Source of the DNA: Torymus aiolomorphi
Lineage: Eukaryota > Arthropoda > Insecta > Hymenoptera > Torymidae
Direction of reading: 5' to 3'
DNA: 64,000 nt
Assembly (NCBI GenBank): GCA_036365515.1
Contig: CM070877.1
Location: 12,964,601-13,028,600 of the forward strand
Below, piece by piece: positions 34,288 through 49,020 of this stretch; the first letter of the stretch is position 1; every line of letters begins with the position of its first letter. The notes under the pieces are model-generated. The model had not been told where the DNA came from and made no database searches. It worked only from the letters and a program-made list of their open reading frames with translations. A program made the translations under genes and the position numbers.

Positions 34288-34349
34288 GCTCAGAGCAAAA
34301 ATGGGTTAAGTTCTATGCTTATACAACTTAACCCGTTTTTGCTCTGAGC
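34288..34349. other. Long perfect hairpin, 25-bp stem
   Basis: The arms GCTCAGAGCAAAAATGGGTT and its mirror pair over about 25 positions with one G-T mismatch, around a 12-base loop. Size and shape resemble a microRNA precursor or a minimal palindromic MITE. Position downstream of a pseudogene and the lack of any similar sequence nearby leave its nature open. Confidence 0.6.
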
Positions 34350-34577
34350 TCCTCTAATAGAAATACCGATCATTCTCTCTATGTCTATAATTCCTGCAGT
34401 ACTGGTGGTAAATTGTTCTTTAGGTACTTCCGTAAAACTCTGTATCGAGAATTATTAGTAGAAGCATAGCGATAAGAGAATAGACCGAGCGTCCTTACAA
34501 ACAGATTTGGAACCATATGTGAAGGAGACAAAAATATAATATGATGTGTTTCTCTCTCTCTTTCCAAGACGGCTGCG

Positions 34578-34727
<150 letters not shown>

Positions 34728-35110
34728 TTATGCATGCTTTACCAGAAAAATTACACGGGGTGTTCGGTCCATTCTCTCATGTCTATGAGCACGATAAGGA
34801 CTCTAGGTACTCCAAGTCCAATGTATATTATTGAGAATAATAAAAACGTTTGTAATAAAATATTTGATCAAGTTTATTTCTAATCGAGTTTCAGACAAAC
34901 AAAATTTAAATTGAATTTAGAAAATAAGGTTGGCTTTAAAAGGTTGAAAAAAAAAATTTTGGAAGACAATGAGTAAATTGTGCGTTTTGCCCCGAACCGT
35001 CTACTGGGCTCACCCGTGACAGATTTTTTTTTCAAATCAGTACTGTGAGAATTGTAGACAAATTTATCATTGCATACATAAATTTGACATAAACCGATCC
35101 ACTATTGTAC

Positions 35111-35173
35111 GTCTGAGATAGAATCGTCTGTATTCTCACTGATGAGCCCAGCAAACGATTTGACCGGGAAACC
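35111..35173 (+). ncRNA. Degenerate hammerhead-like sequence
   Basis: Elements in order: cleavage triplet GTC (35111-35113), stem I TGAGA/TCTCA (five perfect pairs), core CTGATGA (35139-35145), stem II region starting GCCC, and core GAAA (35168-35171). Loop I has AATCGT (35122-35127) and loop II ACGATT (35155-35160), exact complements, as in the stronger copy at 48.9 kb. Stems II and III pair poorly; one C before GAAA seems to be missing. Probably a decayed relative. An inverted, weaker copy (TGAGCCCAG...GGGGCAAAAC on the minus strand) lies at 34990-35015. Confidence 0.45.
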
Positions 35174-35785
35174 GCATTTCCCGCACTTGTTGCCAAATAT
35201 ACTATTTCACAACAACGGGCCGGAAATACCACATTTCCGTTCTTGCGCCGAGAGGGAATCTGGTACTTTCGGCCCGGCGTTGCCAAAATATTTTTGGAAG
35301 CTTCTTTTTATATTTTATTACAAAAAGTTGAACATTTTAGAAAAAGTTTTTGCCGCCTTCTTACAATTATTTAATACTTTCGATGATAATAAAGATAAAT
35401 AAAAACCCTTAGTACCAGATTATCTTAAGATATTTTATTGTAAGATAGATTAAACATAATAGAAAAATTATTTAAAAATAAGTATATCTTTATATCAATA
35501 TTTTCATTTATTTGCAATAAACGTATATTAAAATATTAACGTATATTAAATTATTTGCTGTAAATTAAGTTTTTTCAATCATCTTTTATAATTAGACTAA
35601 GCTCATAAAATTATTGATCACATACTCATAGAAAAAAGAACAACCTTTAAATCAGATCTAACGTTTTTGAATGTTTGATCACATCTCACAATAATAATAC
35701 TGTACCCAGAATAAAACTACATTCGACATACTTAATTCCAGGGCCTTCATCATCACCAAGGAACCAAAAACTAGGAACAGCAATC
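35174..35785. other. Downstream of DDX11, no gene
   Basis: GC-richer to about 35285, with CATTTCC and CCGGG repeats attached to the hammerhead-like sequence. It is AT-rich afterwards, with the duplicated ATTATTGATCACAT segment from 35605. The DDX11 3' UTR should lie here on the minus strand. Confidence 0.4.
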
Positions 35786-38700
35786 TCAACAAACTGATGC
35801 CGGTTTTCTTCGCGCCGCGAAGAATCTGGCCAGGACATGCACAGCGCCGCCGAAGCTCGGTTGTACGCTAAGCGTGCGCTGAATCCAGCCGGGTAGAGCT
35901 GCCTGCTTTCCGGCGTAGCGCCGGTCCAGCAGCACGACCGTCGAGTAGTCGGCGATGTGGCGCACAGCTCGACCGATGCATTGATTCACGGCCTTCATAC
36001 ACGCGTTCTCGTAGAATGTTGCGCCCGCCTGCGGGTTCTGTAAACGGTATACAAAGATTTTGATTAGGCTCAGATGAATATTTTTAAACGATTTTGGGAT
36101 TGTTTTAAGGCAGAAAATTTCGAGTCATAGTAAAGTTAGTTTATTTAAAGGCAAGTGATTAAAATTTGAATTTGAAATTGTGATTATGTCTGGTTTTAGG
36201 AAAATATAATGATTTGGGAGGGGTGAAAGATTTTAGTAATAAGTAGGTGGTGGAATTTCAATTATCTAATGTCGTCAATGTTGGATGTTTTATGTTCTAA
36301 ACACAATCATTGTTTGAGACAGTTACTGAATTTTTGGAGTTTTCTTTAATGTAAGTAACGTCAGGTATATGTAATAAAGTTTTTAGTATTAACTTTTTTT
36401 TTATTATAAAATGAAAATATTTTAAGATTTTTTTAATATGAACTTTTAATAATTTTACACAATTTTATATTTTTTTTAAATAATAGTACATTACGCTACC
36501 AGTGCGGGAAAGTAGATTTTCGTTTTGTGTGACGTTTACACCCGAGCGAAGCGAGAGTGGAAAGGCACAAGAGACGAGAATCTTTTTCCCGAACATGTAG
36601 CGTACAGTATTTTTTGATACAACGTGTGGAAAGCTAGATTTTGAGCACACGTTTTTTGCCGAGCGTATGCAAAATCGAGTTTTGCGCACGAGTATCGAAA
36701 AATATGTTAAACTTACCACATTCTCATTCAAATATTTCATTTTTTCCTGTAATTCTGGAGACTTGATGTTAGGATATGGCATGCCAACCACTATAACACA
36801 TCTTCCTAAGTCATCAGAGAAATTCAATCCTTCACTCAATTTTCCACCTATTTAAAACAAAATAGTTGCATTCTTATTAGTCGAATATAATTTTTAGTAT
36901 AGTTTTTCATTATACTTTCTGTGAGAAGTCTTACCCACTACACTAAATAGTATCGCTCCATTTTGTGGTTTTGAAGGTTTTTTAATAGCACAAGAATATT
37001 TTTCTAATATTTGATTGACCTGTTAAATAGTTAATTAAAATATTAATTTAGTATAAAAAACCGTAAATAGAAAAAAATTATGAAAAGTACCTGTGTAGCT
37101 GATTTTGGTTCTCGAAACACTATTTTTTTTGTACCTAATTTTGTTAAGACTCCACTTGACTCTAAATGCTTAAATAGCAAATCTTCGTAACCATAAGATG
37201 GAAGAAAAACAACAATGCCAGCTGGTACAATATTACATATGTTAATTAATGTCCTACCTAATTCATCAAGCTGTAAAAAACTAATGATAAATTAACTATG
37301 CAATGTTTTATTTGATATCAATTAGTACCTACATACCAGCTTTGTATTTTGTCTGTTCTGAAAGTTGAATTCGAATTCAACTCCAGTCGGACCTGATTTG
37401 AGAATACAAGTTACAATATTTTCTTTTGGAATTACGTGGTCACAAGAAAATGTAATAATCCTTTCTGGTTTAGCTCCTGCACTTATAAAAAGTTGATCTT
37501 TGAATTCAGACATTGGTTCCATGGTTCCACCAGCCAAAACTATAGATCTTGCCTCCTGTACTAAAAATTTTAATTTTTAATAATTATTATTTTTTTTTTT
37601 ATATATAATTGCGTGAACTATATCTATTACGATCTTTACCAATATCTGAAAAATGAGCTGCAGGATTTAATAGAAGAAATTTTAAACACCCTAGTCCAAT
37701 GGTATTGCCAGGAATAACAAAAATTCTACCATCACTGCAATTTGTTTTAAGAGCTTCTAGAAAACTTGCAACAATTATTAATGGACTTACAATTTGTTCT
37801 TTTTCTTGTTCATTAATAATTGTATTTATATTTTCTTTTACTTCAGAATCGTCTTTCTTTTTTAATGATTCAAGAAAAGCTGCAACACCCTTTTTTTCCT
37901 CAAGCTTCGCTTTATCTTTTAAAGCTGGATCATTTTCATATTTTTCTACATATCCTCTTAGCTTGTGAACTAATTTCGTTTTTTGTATAAATTTAACAAC
38001 TTCAAAAATATTTACAGTATCTATTTCTCCTGCAATTTCAAAGTCTTCTAAACTATACAACTTTGTGGATACATTTTTTGATTTATCATCAGGGTGCGAT
38101 TTGGAATTACCACCAAATAATTTCAACAGTTTTTTTAAGCAAAAACTTAATTGAGTTAGTAACAATACATTTTTAGCAGTCAAAACATTTTCAAACCTAA
38201 AAAGTAACAAGTAATTTATTATACTTAATAAAAAAGAATTATTAATAAGTAATAAAAATTTTATTGTAAAATGGTACCTTTTTTGATATTGAGATAATTG
38301 ATTAAAACACTGCAAAATATGCTTTCCAGTAACTGTTACACTGTACATTCTTTCAATTGCTTCTAATAAGTTATGGGCTTCATCAACAATTAAAATATTA
38401 TCTTTTAGACTAATACCTGAACTTACTCTTGTACTTTTATGTAAAATTGAATTATATGGAACCAATACTAGTTGTCCATCTTCTACTGATTTTCTTGTTG
38501 AATAATATGGACAAGTTTTTAGTTCTTGACTTTTCTTTATTGTATCTTCAATATCTCGAATACTGGTTAATATTTCTGCCATAAGCAAAGGTTGATCTCC
38601 AGGCATAAATGGACAGGATGTAGATGTTTTTGATCGTTTTAGATCCTTTTCTTTTTTAGAAGTAGCCTTTTTCTTTTGTAGTTGTTGACATTGTTCATTT

Positions 38701-39570
38701 ATCATATTAATATTTTTCAGAGTCTTTACTTTCGGATTTATACAGTAATTATTTCTAAACATTAAAAAATGAGTAGTTTTGTAAGTTTTTAAATAATTTG
38801 TTAAAGTTTTGATAAAAATAACATTTTTTATTTTACCTTGATGCAAGAGGTACCACTGATATTTTGTCACCATATGGACTTTTCTTAAGTTCTCCAATAA
38901 ATTGAGAGAGTTGTGAATGAGTCCTGGAGCAGAAGAATATTTTACAGTTTGAAGCAGGTTCTTCTTCGTCTTGTTCATCTTCTTCAGAACTATCAGATCG
39001 ACAATCTATATCTTTTAAAATAAGATCATCATCGAAAAATTTGTCTTTCGTTGCTGTATCATTGTCATCTTTATTTATAGCCTCATTTGTTTCGTCGCTT
39101 TTTTTATTTTTCCATTTACTATTAGAATATTGTTTTTCATTTACACTTTTTTTATCATACTGTTTTACACATTCTTTATACTTAAGTTGTTTCTCTTCTT
39201 TTTTTAATAAGGCATCTAATTTCTTTTGTGCAACTTGCTTTTCTTCATTTAGATTTATTTTTTCAGTTTGAACTGAAAACCAATCATTTTCATACTTTAC
39301 TTCTATTTCTTTAATCTTTTGTTCAAGTTTTGTTTTTCTATCTACTAAATCCTTCTTTTGCCTTTCTTCGTGATCAAGGAGCCACTTAACTGCACCACAA
39401 ATGATAGACAATGTTTTGCCAGTTCCAGTAGGACTTTCGAAAATGCCCAGATTTCCATTTTCTAAGCACATGTACAGATTTTTCATAAAATCTGCTTGGA
39501 TTGGATATGGAGGAAATGGGAATGGAAATTCTTGGGGAGGTTCCATTTTTTTTTGTTTACTTGGTTGCAT
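35786..39570 (-). CDS. DDX11: DDX11/ChlR1 Fe-S DNA helicase, 8 exons
   Basis: Exons: 39570-38837, 38754-38278, 38196-37640, 37560-37337, 37270-37091, 37019-36935, 36847-36717 and 36037-35786. All are GT-AG, phases are consistent, and the total is 879 residues, within the family range. Visible motifs: Walker [22 protein letters not shown] (Ia); four Fe-S cysteines ([20 protein letters not shown]); LIVDEAHNL (DEAH box); [31 protein letters not shown]; and motif [15 protein letters not shown]11 is an ATP-dependent 5'-3' helicase of the XPD/FANCJ group that acts in sister-chromatid cohesion and G-quadruplex or fork processing in the nucleus. Exon 1 has a charged, acidic low-complexity insert (about residues 75-210) as in relatives. 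Intron 7 carries a palindromic insertion (36482-36706). The gene is undisturbed and a truncated duplicate of its tail lies at 23.5-24.4 kb. Confidence 0.95.
36482..36706. mobile_element. Palindromic GAGCGAAGCGAG element in DDX11 intron 7
   Basis: Begins AATAGTACATTACGCTAC and ends near GAGTATCGAAAAAT. Inside are ACACCCGAGCGAAGCGAGAG and repeated GTG(C/T)GGAAAG(C/T)TAGATTTT. The duplicated intron at 24345-24360 reads straight through (TTTTTTAATAAAATATGCTAAAC), giving an empty site and showing that the insertion came after the duplication. Confidence 0.8.
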
Positions 39571-39902
39571 TTACTACCATAATTTGTTTGTTTGCACCTA
39601 AAACATGTCAAAATAATTATACATAAATAAATAATTACTGTTAAAAAAAGACATAAACTACTTTTATTAACCTAAACAAGCACTAATCACATTGAAATGA
39701 CTTAAAAGATAATATCTTCTGCTTCTTATCTATGAAAAATCATTATTTTCTTGCAGTGTCCTTTGCTAAAAAGTGCATTTTTTTCAATCCTATATCTTTA
39801 TACATCTCGCAAAATGATAAGCAGTCGCTGTTCCGTAGCACATGGTCGACTGGTTGTCAAAAGCGCGCGAACAAAAAGACTAGCGTATAGGTATAAGGTA
39901 AG

Positions 39903-39906
<4 letters not shown>
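39571..39906. other. Upstream region of DDX11
   Basis: Contains the short 5' leader of DDX11 on the minus strand. The rest is AT-rich with no gene; a small GC-richer patch near 39820-39880 precedes the GT microsatellite. Confidence 0.35.
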
Positions 39907-39940
<34 letters not shown>

Positions 39941-39974
39941 ATGTGTGTGTGTGTATATTTGTGTATACATATGA
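39907..39974. repeat. (GT)n microsatellite
   Basis: About 25 interrupted GT units leading directly into the next hairpin element. Confidence 0.9.
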
Positions 39975-40484
39975 ATATGAGGCGTTTCACGGTCAGCTCT
40001 CCTGGCTCTCTAGGCTCGGCGCGCGAATGCGAAATCATGCTGTTTTCAGCTTGTGTTTGAAGGGCTAAGATGTATCTAAAAAAAATAATCCCCAAGTGAT
40101 TTCGATGTATTTTTTCCTCAGCTTTCCGATGGTGCTATTAGTTTCTCAAAATTTTTCAATTCTTACCTCAAAAAAACATAAAACGTGTTATATCTCAAAA
40201 ACTATATTTTTAATATTTTTTTTGACCTGCTAGATCGAAAGAGGAGGAAATCTTTTTCTACATAGGGGTTTTTTGATTTTTTCGAGATATTATTCAAGAA
40301 ATACTTAGAATTGAAAAATTTTGAGAAACTAGTAGCACCATCGAAAAGTTGAGGAAAAATACATCGAAATCACTTGGGGATTATTTTTTTTAGATACATC
40401 TTAGCCTTTCAAACACAAGCTGAAAACAGCATGATTTCGCGCTCGCGCGCCGCGCCTGGAGAGCTGACGTGAAACGCCTCATAT
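39975..40484. mobile_element. 510-bp hairpin MITE, ATATGAGGCGTTTCACG termini
   Basis: Foldback element centred near 40225. GCATGATTTCGC, GCTGAAAACAGC, AAATCACTTGGGGATT and the end sequence all occur in both arms in mirror order. Non-coding. Confidence 0.85.
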
Positions 40485-40821
40485 ATAAAATTGCAGAAAA
40501 GTAAAAGCATATATGATGGTTTCGTGACGTATCTCAATCACTCCGACTCTCGAGAATGTTGGTATTCTGAAAGCGGCCTGTTTTGAATTAATGTTTTTTT
40601 CATTCAAGAAGTGTAATACCCACTTATTAAAATATTAAGTGTAATTAATTAAAATATTATATTTTATTATTTATTTTAAAAATTAAAAATATATCAAGTA
40701 TTTATATTTTATTGTAAAATTTTATGTTAATTGTAACGTAGTTTGAAGTTCCTAAGATTTTGTATGTCATAACTGCAATACTTTTCTATAACAATGTAGA
40801 AAATTTGCAATAAAAAATACC
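40485..40821. other. AT-rich intergenic DNA
   Basis: No gene or clear repeat structure seen. Confidence 0.4.
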
Positions 40822-41520
40822 ATAAAGTACTCGATACCTGGACAGACTGAAAATTGGGACCATTAGCTGGACAGCAGTAAAGCAGTATACTATTACTTAT
40901 ACATATAATAAAGATATAAATTCATTAGCGAAGTTTATGCTATTAACTATGCAACCAAATGAATTTCGTGTTAATTTAAGTCTCTAATTCATTAGAATAC
41001 GAAATAAAAGATTTCGAGGTTATGTACGGCGATATCCGAATCCTTGTCCAGTCCAGCTTAACATCCCTATCAGTTAGCAATACCCGATAGCTGGACATAT
41101 TTAATAATATTACTATAAAAAATATTCAGTTGGATTCAACTAGAATTTTAATCAGAATCCAACTGAAATTAACTTTAATTTAGCTGAAATAAACTGCTTA
41201 AATCCAGTTGGGGTCTGATGAAAATTAAGCAACATTTGTAGTACGTATTATCCAAGTTTAGGGTTCAAGTGTTATCCTGGTATTGCTCCCAGTTCAACAT
41301 AGGGTTTCCAAGTTTAGCAGCCTTACACATATTTCTTCAAACTTACTTTTTTAATATAAATAAGCATCATGAAATGAGTTTTTCTATGAATAAATTAATT
41401 AAATGGATTACAAATCAATATCTAGATTTAAAAGTTTGAAAAAAATCCGCCTATTGGTTTTGAAAACGTCGTTTATTTGTGATTGTGCTCAAAATCTGTC
41501 CAGGTACTGGGTACTTTACC
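40822..41520. mobile_element. 700-bp MITE, TAAAGTAC...ACCTGGACAG termini
   Basis: Left end TAAAGTACTCGATACCTGGA, right end the mirror (CTGTCCAGGTACTGGGTACTTTA). Inside, AGCTGGACA occurs near 40868 and 41090 and CCAGTCCAGCT near 41045. Starts and stops with TA. No transposase frame. Confidence 0.7.
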
Positions 41521-42198
41521 TTAGTCATAAAATAAATTATCTAGACGTTTGAATTTTAATTTGTATGTGTCATAATAATGACACTTTGGTCACTTTGATA
41601 ATTGTTTCATTGTCGAAAAAGTCCGGTCAGTATAAAATTTTAAATTTGTATACAATCCAAAGGTTATATGCTTACATATCAAGGAGCGCGGGAGTGCTCC
41701 GAAGGCAAGTTATGAACAGTTGGTTAGCAGTTACCTTTGCTATAACACAGTCATAAGTTACGTAAGCTCTTTTTTTTTGTGAAAATTGCAAAAATAATGA
41801 CAATAATAGTCACATTATTATTAAGAAATATCAAATATTGTATTATTTTTATTTTTGAATTAAATTATATGTAGTTTAAAATATGTATTTGTTAGTCTTT
41901 CAGAAAAAACTTATCAATGATACAAAAATATGCCAAGAATTCGTATTTACATTTCATCTGGATATGATTATCAAAATCTGGAAATGATTGCTGGTCAAAA
42001 ATAAGTACAAATGCATTAATTATGAAACCATCTAATGAAAATCAAGAAAACACTTTTTTTAGTATATTAAATGACTTGTTAAGCACTTTTTTTATCAAAA
42101 AAATGCAGAAGAACGAGGACCAGAATACAATTACATGATTGATGAGCATTTGAAGCAGCACTAGAGACAAATAGTATATTTAATACAATCGCAATTAC
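41521..42198. other. Region upstream of the ankyrin pseudogene
   Basis: AT-rich; no confident exon. Fragments near 42070-42190 may belong to the decayed ankyrin gene, but no ankyrin repeat could be read there. Confidence 0.3.
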
Positions 42199-45383
<3,185 letters not shown>

Positions 45384-45837
45384 AAAAAAAAATTCTAGTG
45401 TTCTTGTATTTATTAATAACTTAACAAAATAGCTTTGTAAAATTCAAGATTTAATTGTTATGTATTGAATTTTTTTATACTAATATTGTAAATAGGGATG
45501 CAGAAAAGTTATAAGATCTTGTGTATCTGATGCTCTTTATTTAAATTATTTGTTAAATAAAACGTTTTGATAAATTATAATAATGCTTTTATAAACATCT
45601 GTTTAACAATAATTTTTAAAAAGTGTATAAAAAAAATACAAAGATTCTATACAATTATTCTGCTTTACTATTTGCAAAATTTTTGTAATCTAAAATATAC
45701 GTTTATATATGATTTTTCCTAAATTTGTTTAATAGATCTCGTATGGAAATAATAAATGTTTAGGAAACTGTAGGAAAACGTATAAAAACATATAAAAATG
45801 GACCCTTCTATTGGTTTTTGAACATATTTTATACTTT
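45384..45837. other. Interval between ankyrin pseudogene and LINE tail
   Basis: AT-rich. 45745-45830 has GTA(T/G)(A/G)AAACGTATAAAAAC-type sequence and ends in CTATTGGTTTTTGAAC. Matching mirrored sequence (CAAAAACCAATATTTAG, TATAAAACGTA) lies beyond the LINE at 49670-49920, so the LINE seems to have entered an older palindromic element. Confidence 0.45.
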
Positions 45838-46186
45838 TTTTGTATTTATTTTATTTTATTTTATTTATTTATCCAGAGTACATTGTAGAAATACGTTACA
45901 TTATGGGGTAACCCTGCAGAGGAAAATAAATTTCCTGTTCGCAGGTCCGGAGTATAAAGTTACTTAAAACTAAAACTAATACTAATTCTTAACACTATTA
46001 AGTAAAACATCTCTAATTTTTTAAGAGTATAATAAAATTTCTAAAATAGTAATATGTATATATGCTATATGCAATTATCTAAATTTTTGACTTGAGTTCC
46101 TATAACAAAGTTATAGTATCAAATCATATTCAAAAAAATTCAACTCGTTTTCAATAAATATTTTTCACAATCCATTTTTTAAACTT

Positions 46187-47020
46187 TTACATAGTAGGTC
46201 TTTTGTCTATATCTAATGTTTTGAGCTCGTTTGGCAGTAGATTGAATGTTTTTATTGCAGTTATGTGATCGTTTTTTTCGCTTACTCTTTTGTAAATTTT
46301 TGGCAATAAAATAGCTTTATTTCTTGTCTTACTATTTGAGTTTGTGAATATATTTTTCATTTCGTTGTAATAATATTTTAAGCAGTCCCATGTGAATAGT
46401 TGCTTAATATTTATTGGTTTATTTTGCTCGAAAGTGTTTTTAAAAACTAATTTAAGTAGTCTGTTTTGAATATTTTGGAGCAAATGTTGATTGTTTTTAT
46501 ATACACCCCCCCAGGCAATTATCCCATAGTTAATCACACTGTGAAAAAACGCATAGTAAATAACTTTTAAAGTATTTATTTGCATAAATTTATTAATTTT
46601 GTAGAAGATGAAATTTAAATAACTTGTTTTTTTGATTAGGTAGTTAATATGTTCATCCCATTTTAGATTGTAATCAAAATTCACTCCTAAATATTTACAC
46701 GAGTCCACTCTCTTTAATTTTTCATTGTTAATATAAATATCTACATTTTTCGGTACACTGTCACAGTAATTCCCGAAAGTTATGTACACAGTTTTACTTA
46801 TGTTTAATGTCAGTTTATTCAATGCGAGCCATATTGATACTTTTTCAAGATATTTATTCATTTCCCTTTCAACTTCTTTCCAGGTTTTACCTGACGATAT
46901 GACTGCTGTGTCATCAGCATATGATAAAATTGAGTTATTTTCTGTCATTTTTATCAGTAAATCATTGATATATAATATAAAAAGTAGAGGCCCAAGGATT
47001 GTTCCTTGGGGCACTCCCAT
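46187..47020 (-). pseudogene. LINE reverse transcriptase, palm to C-terminus
   Basis: 277 codons from GVPQGTILGPLLFILY through SYADDTAVISS to the C-terminal WDCLKYYYNEMKNIF region. It is continuous here, but a frameshift just upstream of GVPQG separates it from KLMQSYLTNRKQKVRI. It belongs to the interrupted LINE above and has no independent start. Confidence 0.85.
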
Positions 47021-47116
47021 TCGTTATTGTTATCGGTTCACTCTCACTTTGGTCAATTCTTACTTTCTGCTTTCTATTTGTTAAGTAGCTTTGCATTAAT
47101 TTATAAGTATTGCCTC

Positions 47117-47520
47117 CAGTGCTGGATTAAGGGGGGGGGGGGGCTGCAGCCCCGGGCCCCCGTATTCCAAAGGGCTCCCTCAAACCAAATATTAAAGTAC
47201 TCTCAACTAAATTGTTCAAACTAAATAATCCATACATAGCGATTTGCAAATCCAAAACGTAAATGCTAAACTCCAAGCCCCTAAACCTACCTACCCCACG
47301 CACAGAGTTAAAAATCTAAAACGTAAATTCTAAACTCCAAGCCCCTAAACCTACCTACCCCACGCACAGAGTTAAAAATCTAAAACGTAAATGCTAAACC
47401 CCAAGCCCCTAAACCCACCTACCCTACGCACTAAGAGTTAAAAATCTAAAACATAAATGTTTAAATGTTAAATCCTAAACTCTTAAACCAACCTACCCCA
47501 CACATAAAAAGTTGTCATTA
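47117..47520. mobile_element. Insertion in LINE: GC-rich end plus 71-bp tandem repeats
   Basis: The left edge CAGTGCTGGATTAAG followed by a G run and CTGCAGCCCCGGGCCCCC resembles hAT-type termini (inference). The rest is about four tandem units (47230-47500) with CCCCTAAACC(T/C)ACCTACCC and GTTAAAAATCTAAAACGTAA. It interrupts the RT between HKLHAYGI and YKLMQSYL. The right edge and target duplication are unclear. Confidence 0.6.
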
Positions 47521-48056
47521 TAAAATATCCCGTACGCGTGCAACTTATGAAGAAGTATATTATGATCAACTGTATCAAAGGCTTTTGCTAGATCTAGAAA
47601 TGCGACTATTATGGGATTACTCTTATCTAAATTCTCATAGATCCTTTTTGTAATATAGCTTAATTTAGAGCATCTCTGGTTCCTTTAATTTTAATAAAGC
47701 CAAACTGTTTTTCGCTTAGTATTTTATACTTGTTGATAAAATAAAAAATTCTTTTGTAGATTACCTTTTCGAAGATTTTTGCAATATTCGATATTAATGA
47801 TATCGGTCTATGGTTACTAACTATTAATTTTTTCCCTGATTTGTAAATTGCTACCACTTCAGCAGCTTTTAGCGCATCACGTCCTGATGTAAACAGAAGG
47901 AGCTGAGAGCCACAGAGGGCAGCCGACGCGCCAATCTTTTTTCAGTGCGGCCATATTGACTTTTCAATACATTTGTGGGGTTCCAGAGTCCCCCTCTCTC
48001 TCCATCCGTAGCAGCTCCGCTGCCCCGCTCCACCGCTAGAGAGCGTGTCCCAATTA

Positions 48057-48112
48057 TCATGTATACTAACTCCCGCAAGTGGCCGAATCGCCTTGCGGTT
48101 AGTATACATGAT
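48057..48112. repeat. Hairpin ATGTATACTAA...TTAGTATACAT
   Basis: A stem of 11 plus 7 pairs (ATGTATACTAA/TTAGTATACAT and CCGCAAG/CTTGCGG) around a 12-base loop. It is the turning point of the direct-inverted module pair; a copy with an altered right arm occurs at 48799-48850. Confidence 0.8.
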
Positions 48113-48880
48113 AATTGGGACACGCTCTCTAGCGGTGGAGCGGGGCAGCGGAGCTGCTACGGATGGAGAGAGAGGGGGACTCTGGAACCCCACAGGCGCC
48201 CCCACTAGTGGTGAGGCCGCAGGGCGAGCCACTATGATGGAGTGAGTGCTGGTGTCCAGGCCATGTGCTCGAATGGCACATGCGGGAACGAAGTTACCGG
48301 TTGAGTTAGGTGCGTCAGTCCTGCGAGTGAGGAATCTGCGCGTGGAGAGATGTGTGTGTGTCTCCTGGGGCCGAGGGCCTAGTTGGCTTGGCTCGGTGGA
48401 AAATGTGTGCGTGTGGGTTGCCAGGGAGCGAGCTGCTGCGACCTGGGGCAGAGTGTGTGCCCGGGAGCAAGTGCAGCTCGGACCGGGTGACCCACACGCA
48501 CACATTTTCCACCGAGCCAAGCCAACTAGGCCCTCGGCCCCAGGAGACACACACACATCTCTCCACGCGCAGATTCCTCACTCGCAGGACTGACGCACCT
48601 AACTCAACCGGTAACTTCGTTCCCGCATGTGCCATTCGAGCACATGGCCTGGACACCAGCACTCACTCCATCATAGTGGCTCGCCCTGCGGCCTCACCAC
48701 TAGTGGGGGCGCCTGTGGGGTTCCAGAGTCCCCCTCTCTCTCCATCCGTAGCAGCTCCGCTGCCCCGCTCCACCGCTAGAGAGCGTGTCCCAATTATCAT
48801 GTATACTAACTCCCGCAAGTGGCCGAATCGCCTTGCGGTTAGTATATATAGAACGTCTAACGCAGTACAGACATCCACCT

Positions 48881-48954
48881 GTGTGTCTAAGGCAGAGGTT
48901 ACCATCAAGCCTTGCTGATGAGCCCAACGATGGTAACCTTGGGGCGAAACACAG
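48881..48954 (+). ncRNA. Type III hammerhead ribozyme (predicted)
   Basis: Self-cleaving RNA motif with every required part. Cleavage triplet GTC at 48885-48887. Stem I TAAGGC/GCCTTG (48888-48893 with 48909-48914; outermost pair U-G). Core CTGATGA 48915-48921. Stem II GCCCAA/TTGGGGC with one bulged G, closed by G-C. Core GAAA 48946-48949. Stem III five pairs (48882-48886 with 48949-48953). Loop I GGTTACCATC (48897-48906) and loop II GATGGTAACC (48929-48938) are exact complements over ten bases, as expected for the loop-loop contact that speeds natural hammerheads. Stem III is short. Function was not tested. Confidence 0.75.
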
Positions 48955-48997
48955 CTACCTTACCGACCAGCATCCACCACTCCTAACCAATTTATCC

Positions 48998-49020
48998 TTC
49001 TCGGCACGCACTGCCGAGAA
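48998..49020. repeat. Terminal 9-bp hairpin of the GC-rich insertion
   Basis: TTCTCGGCA and TGCCGAGAA pair perfectly around CGCAC, ending four bases before the right target duplication. A near-terminal hairpin suggests Helitrons, but the clear 6-bp duplication argues against that class. Confidence 0.8.

Noticed and set aside
47942..48918. Several 80-200-codon frames on both strands of the GC-rich insertion
   Set aside because: They mirror each other because the DNA is palindromic and GC-rich; no recognised domain, and start/stop positions follow the repeats.
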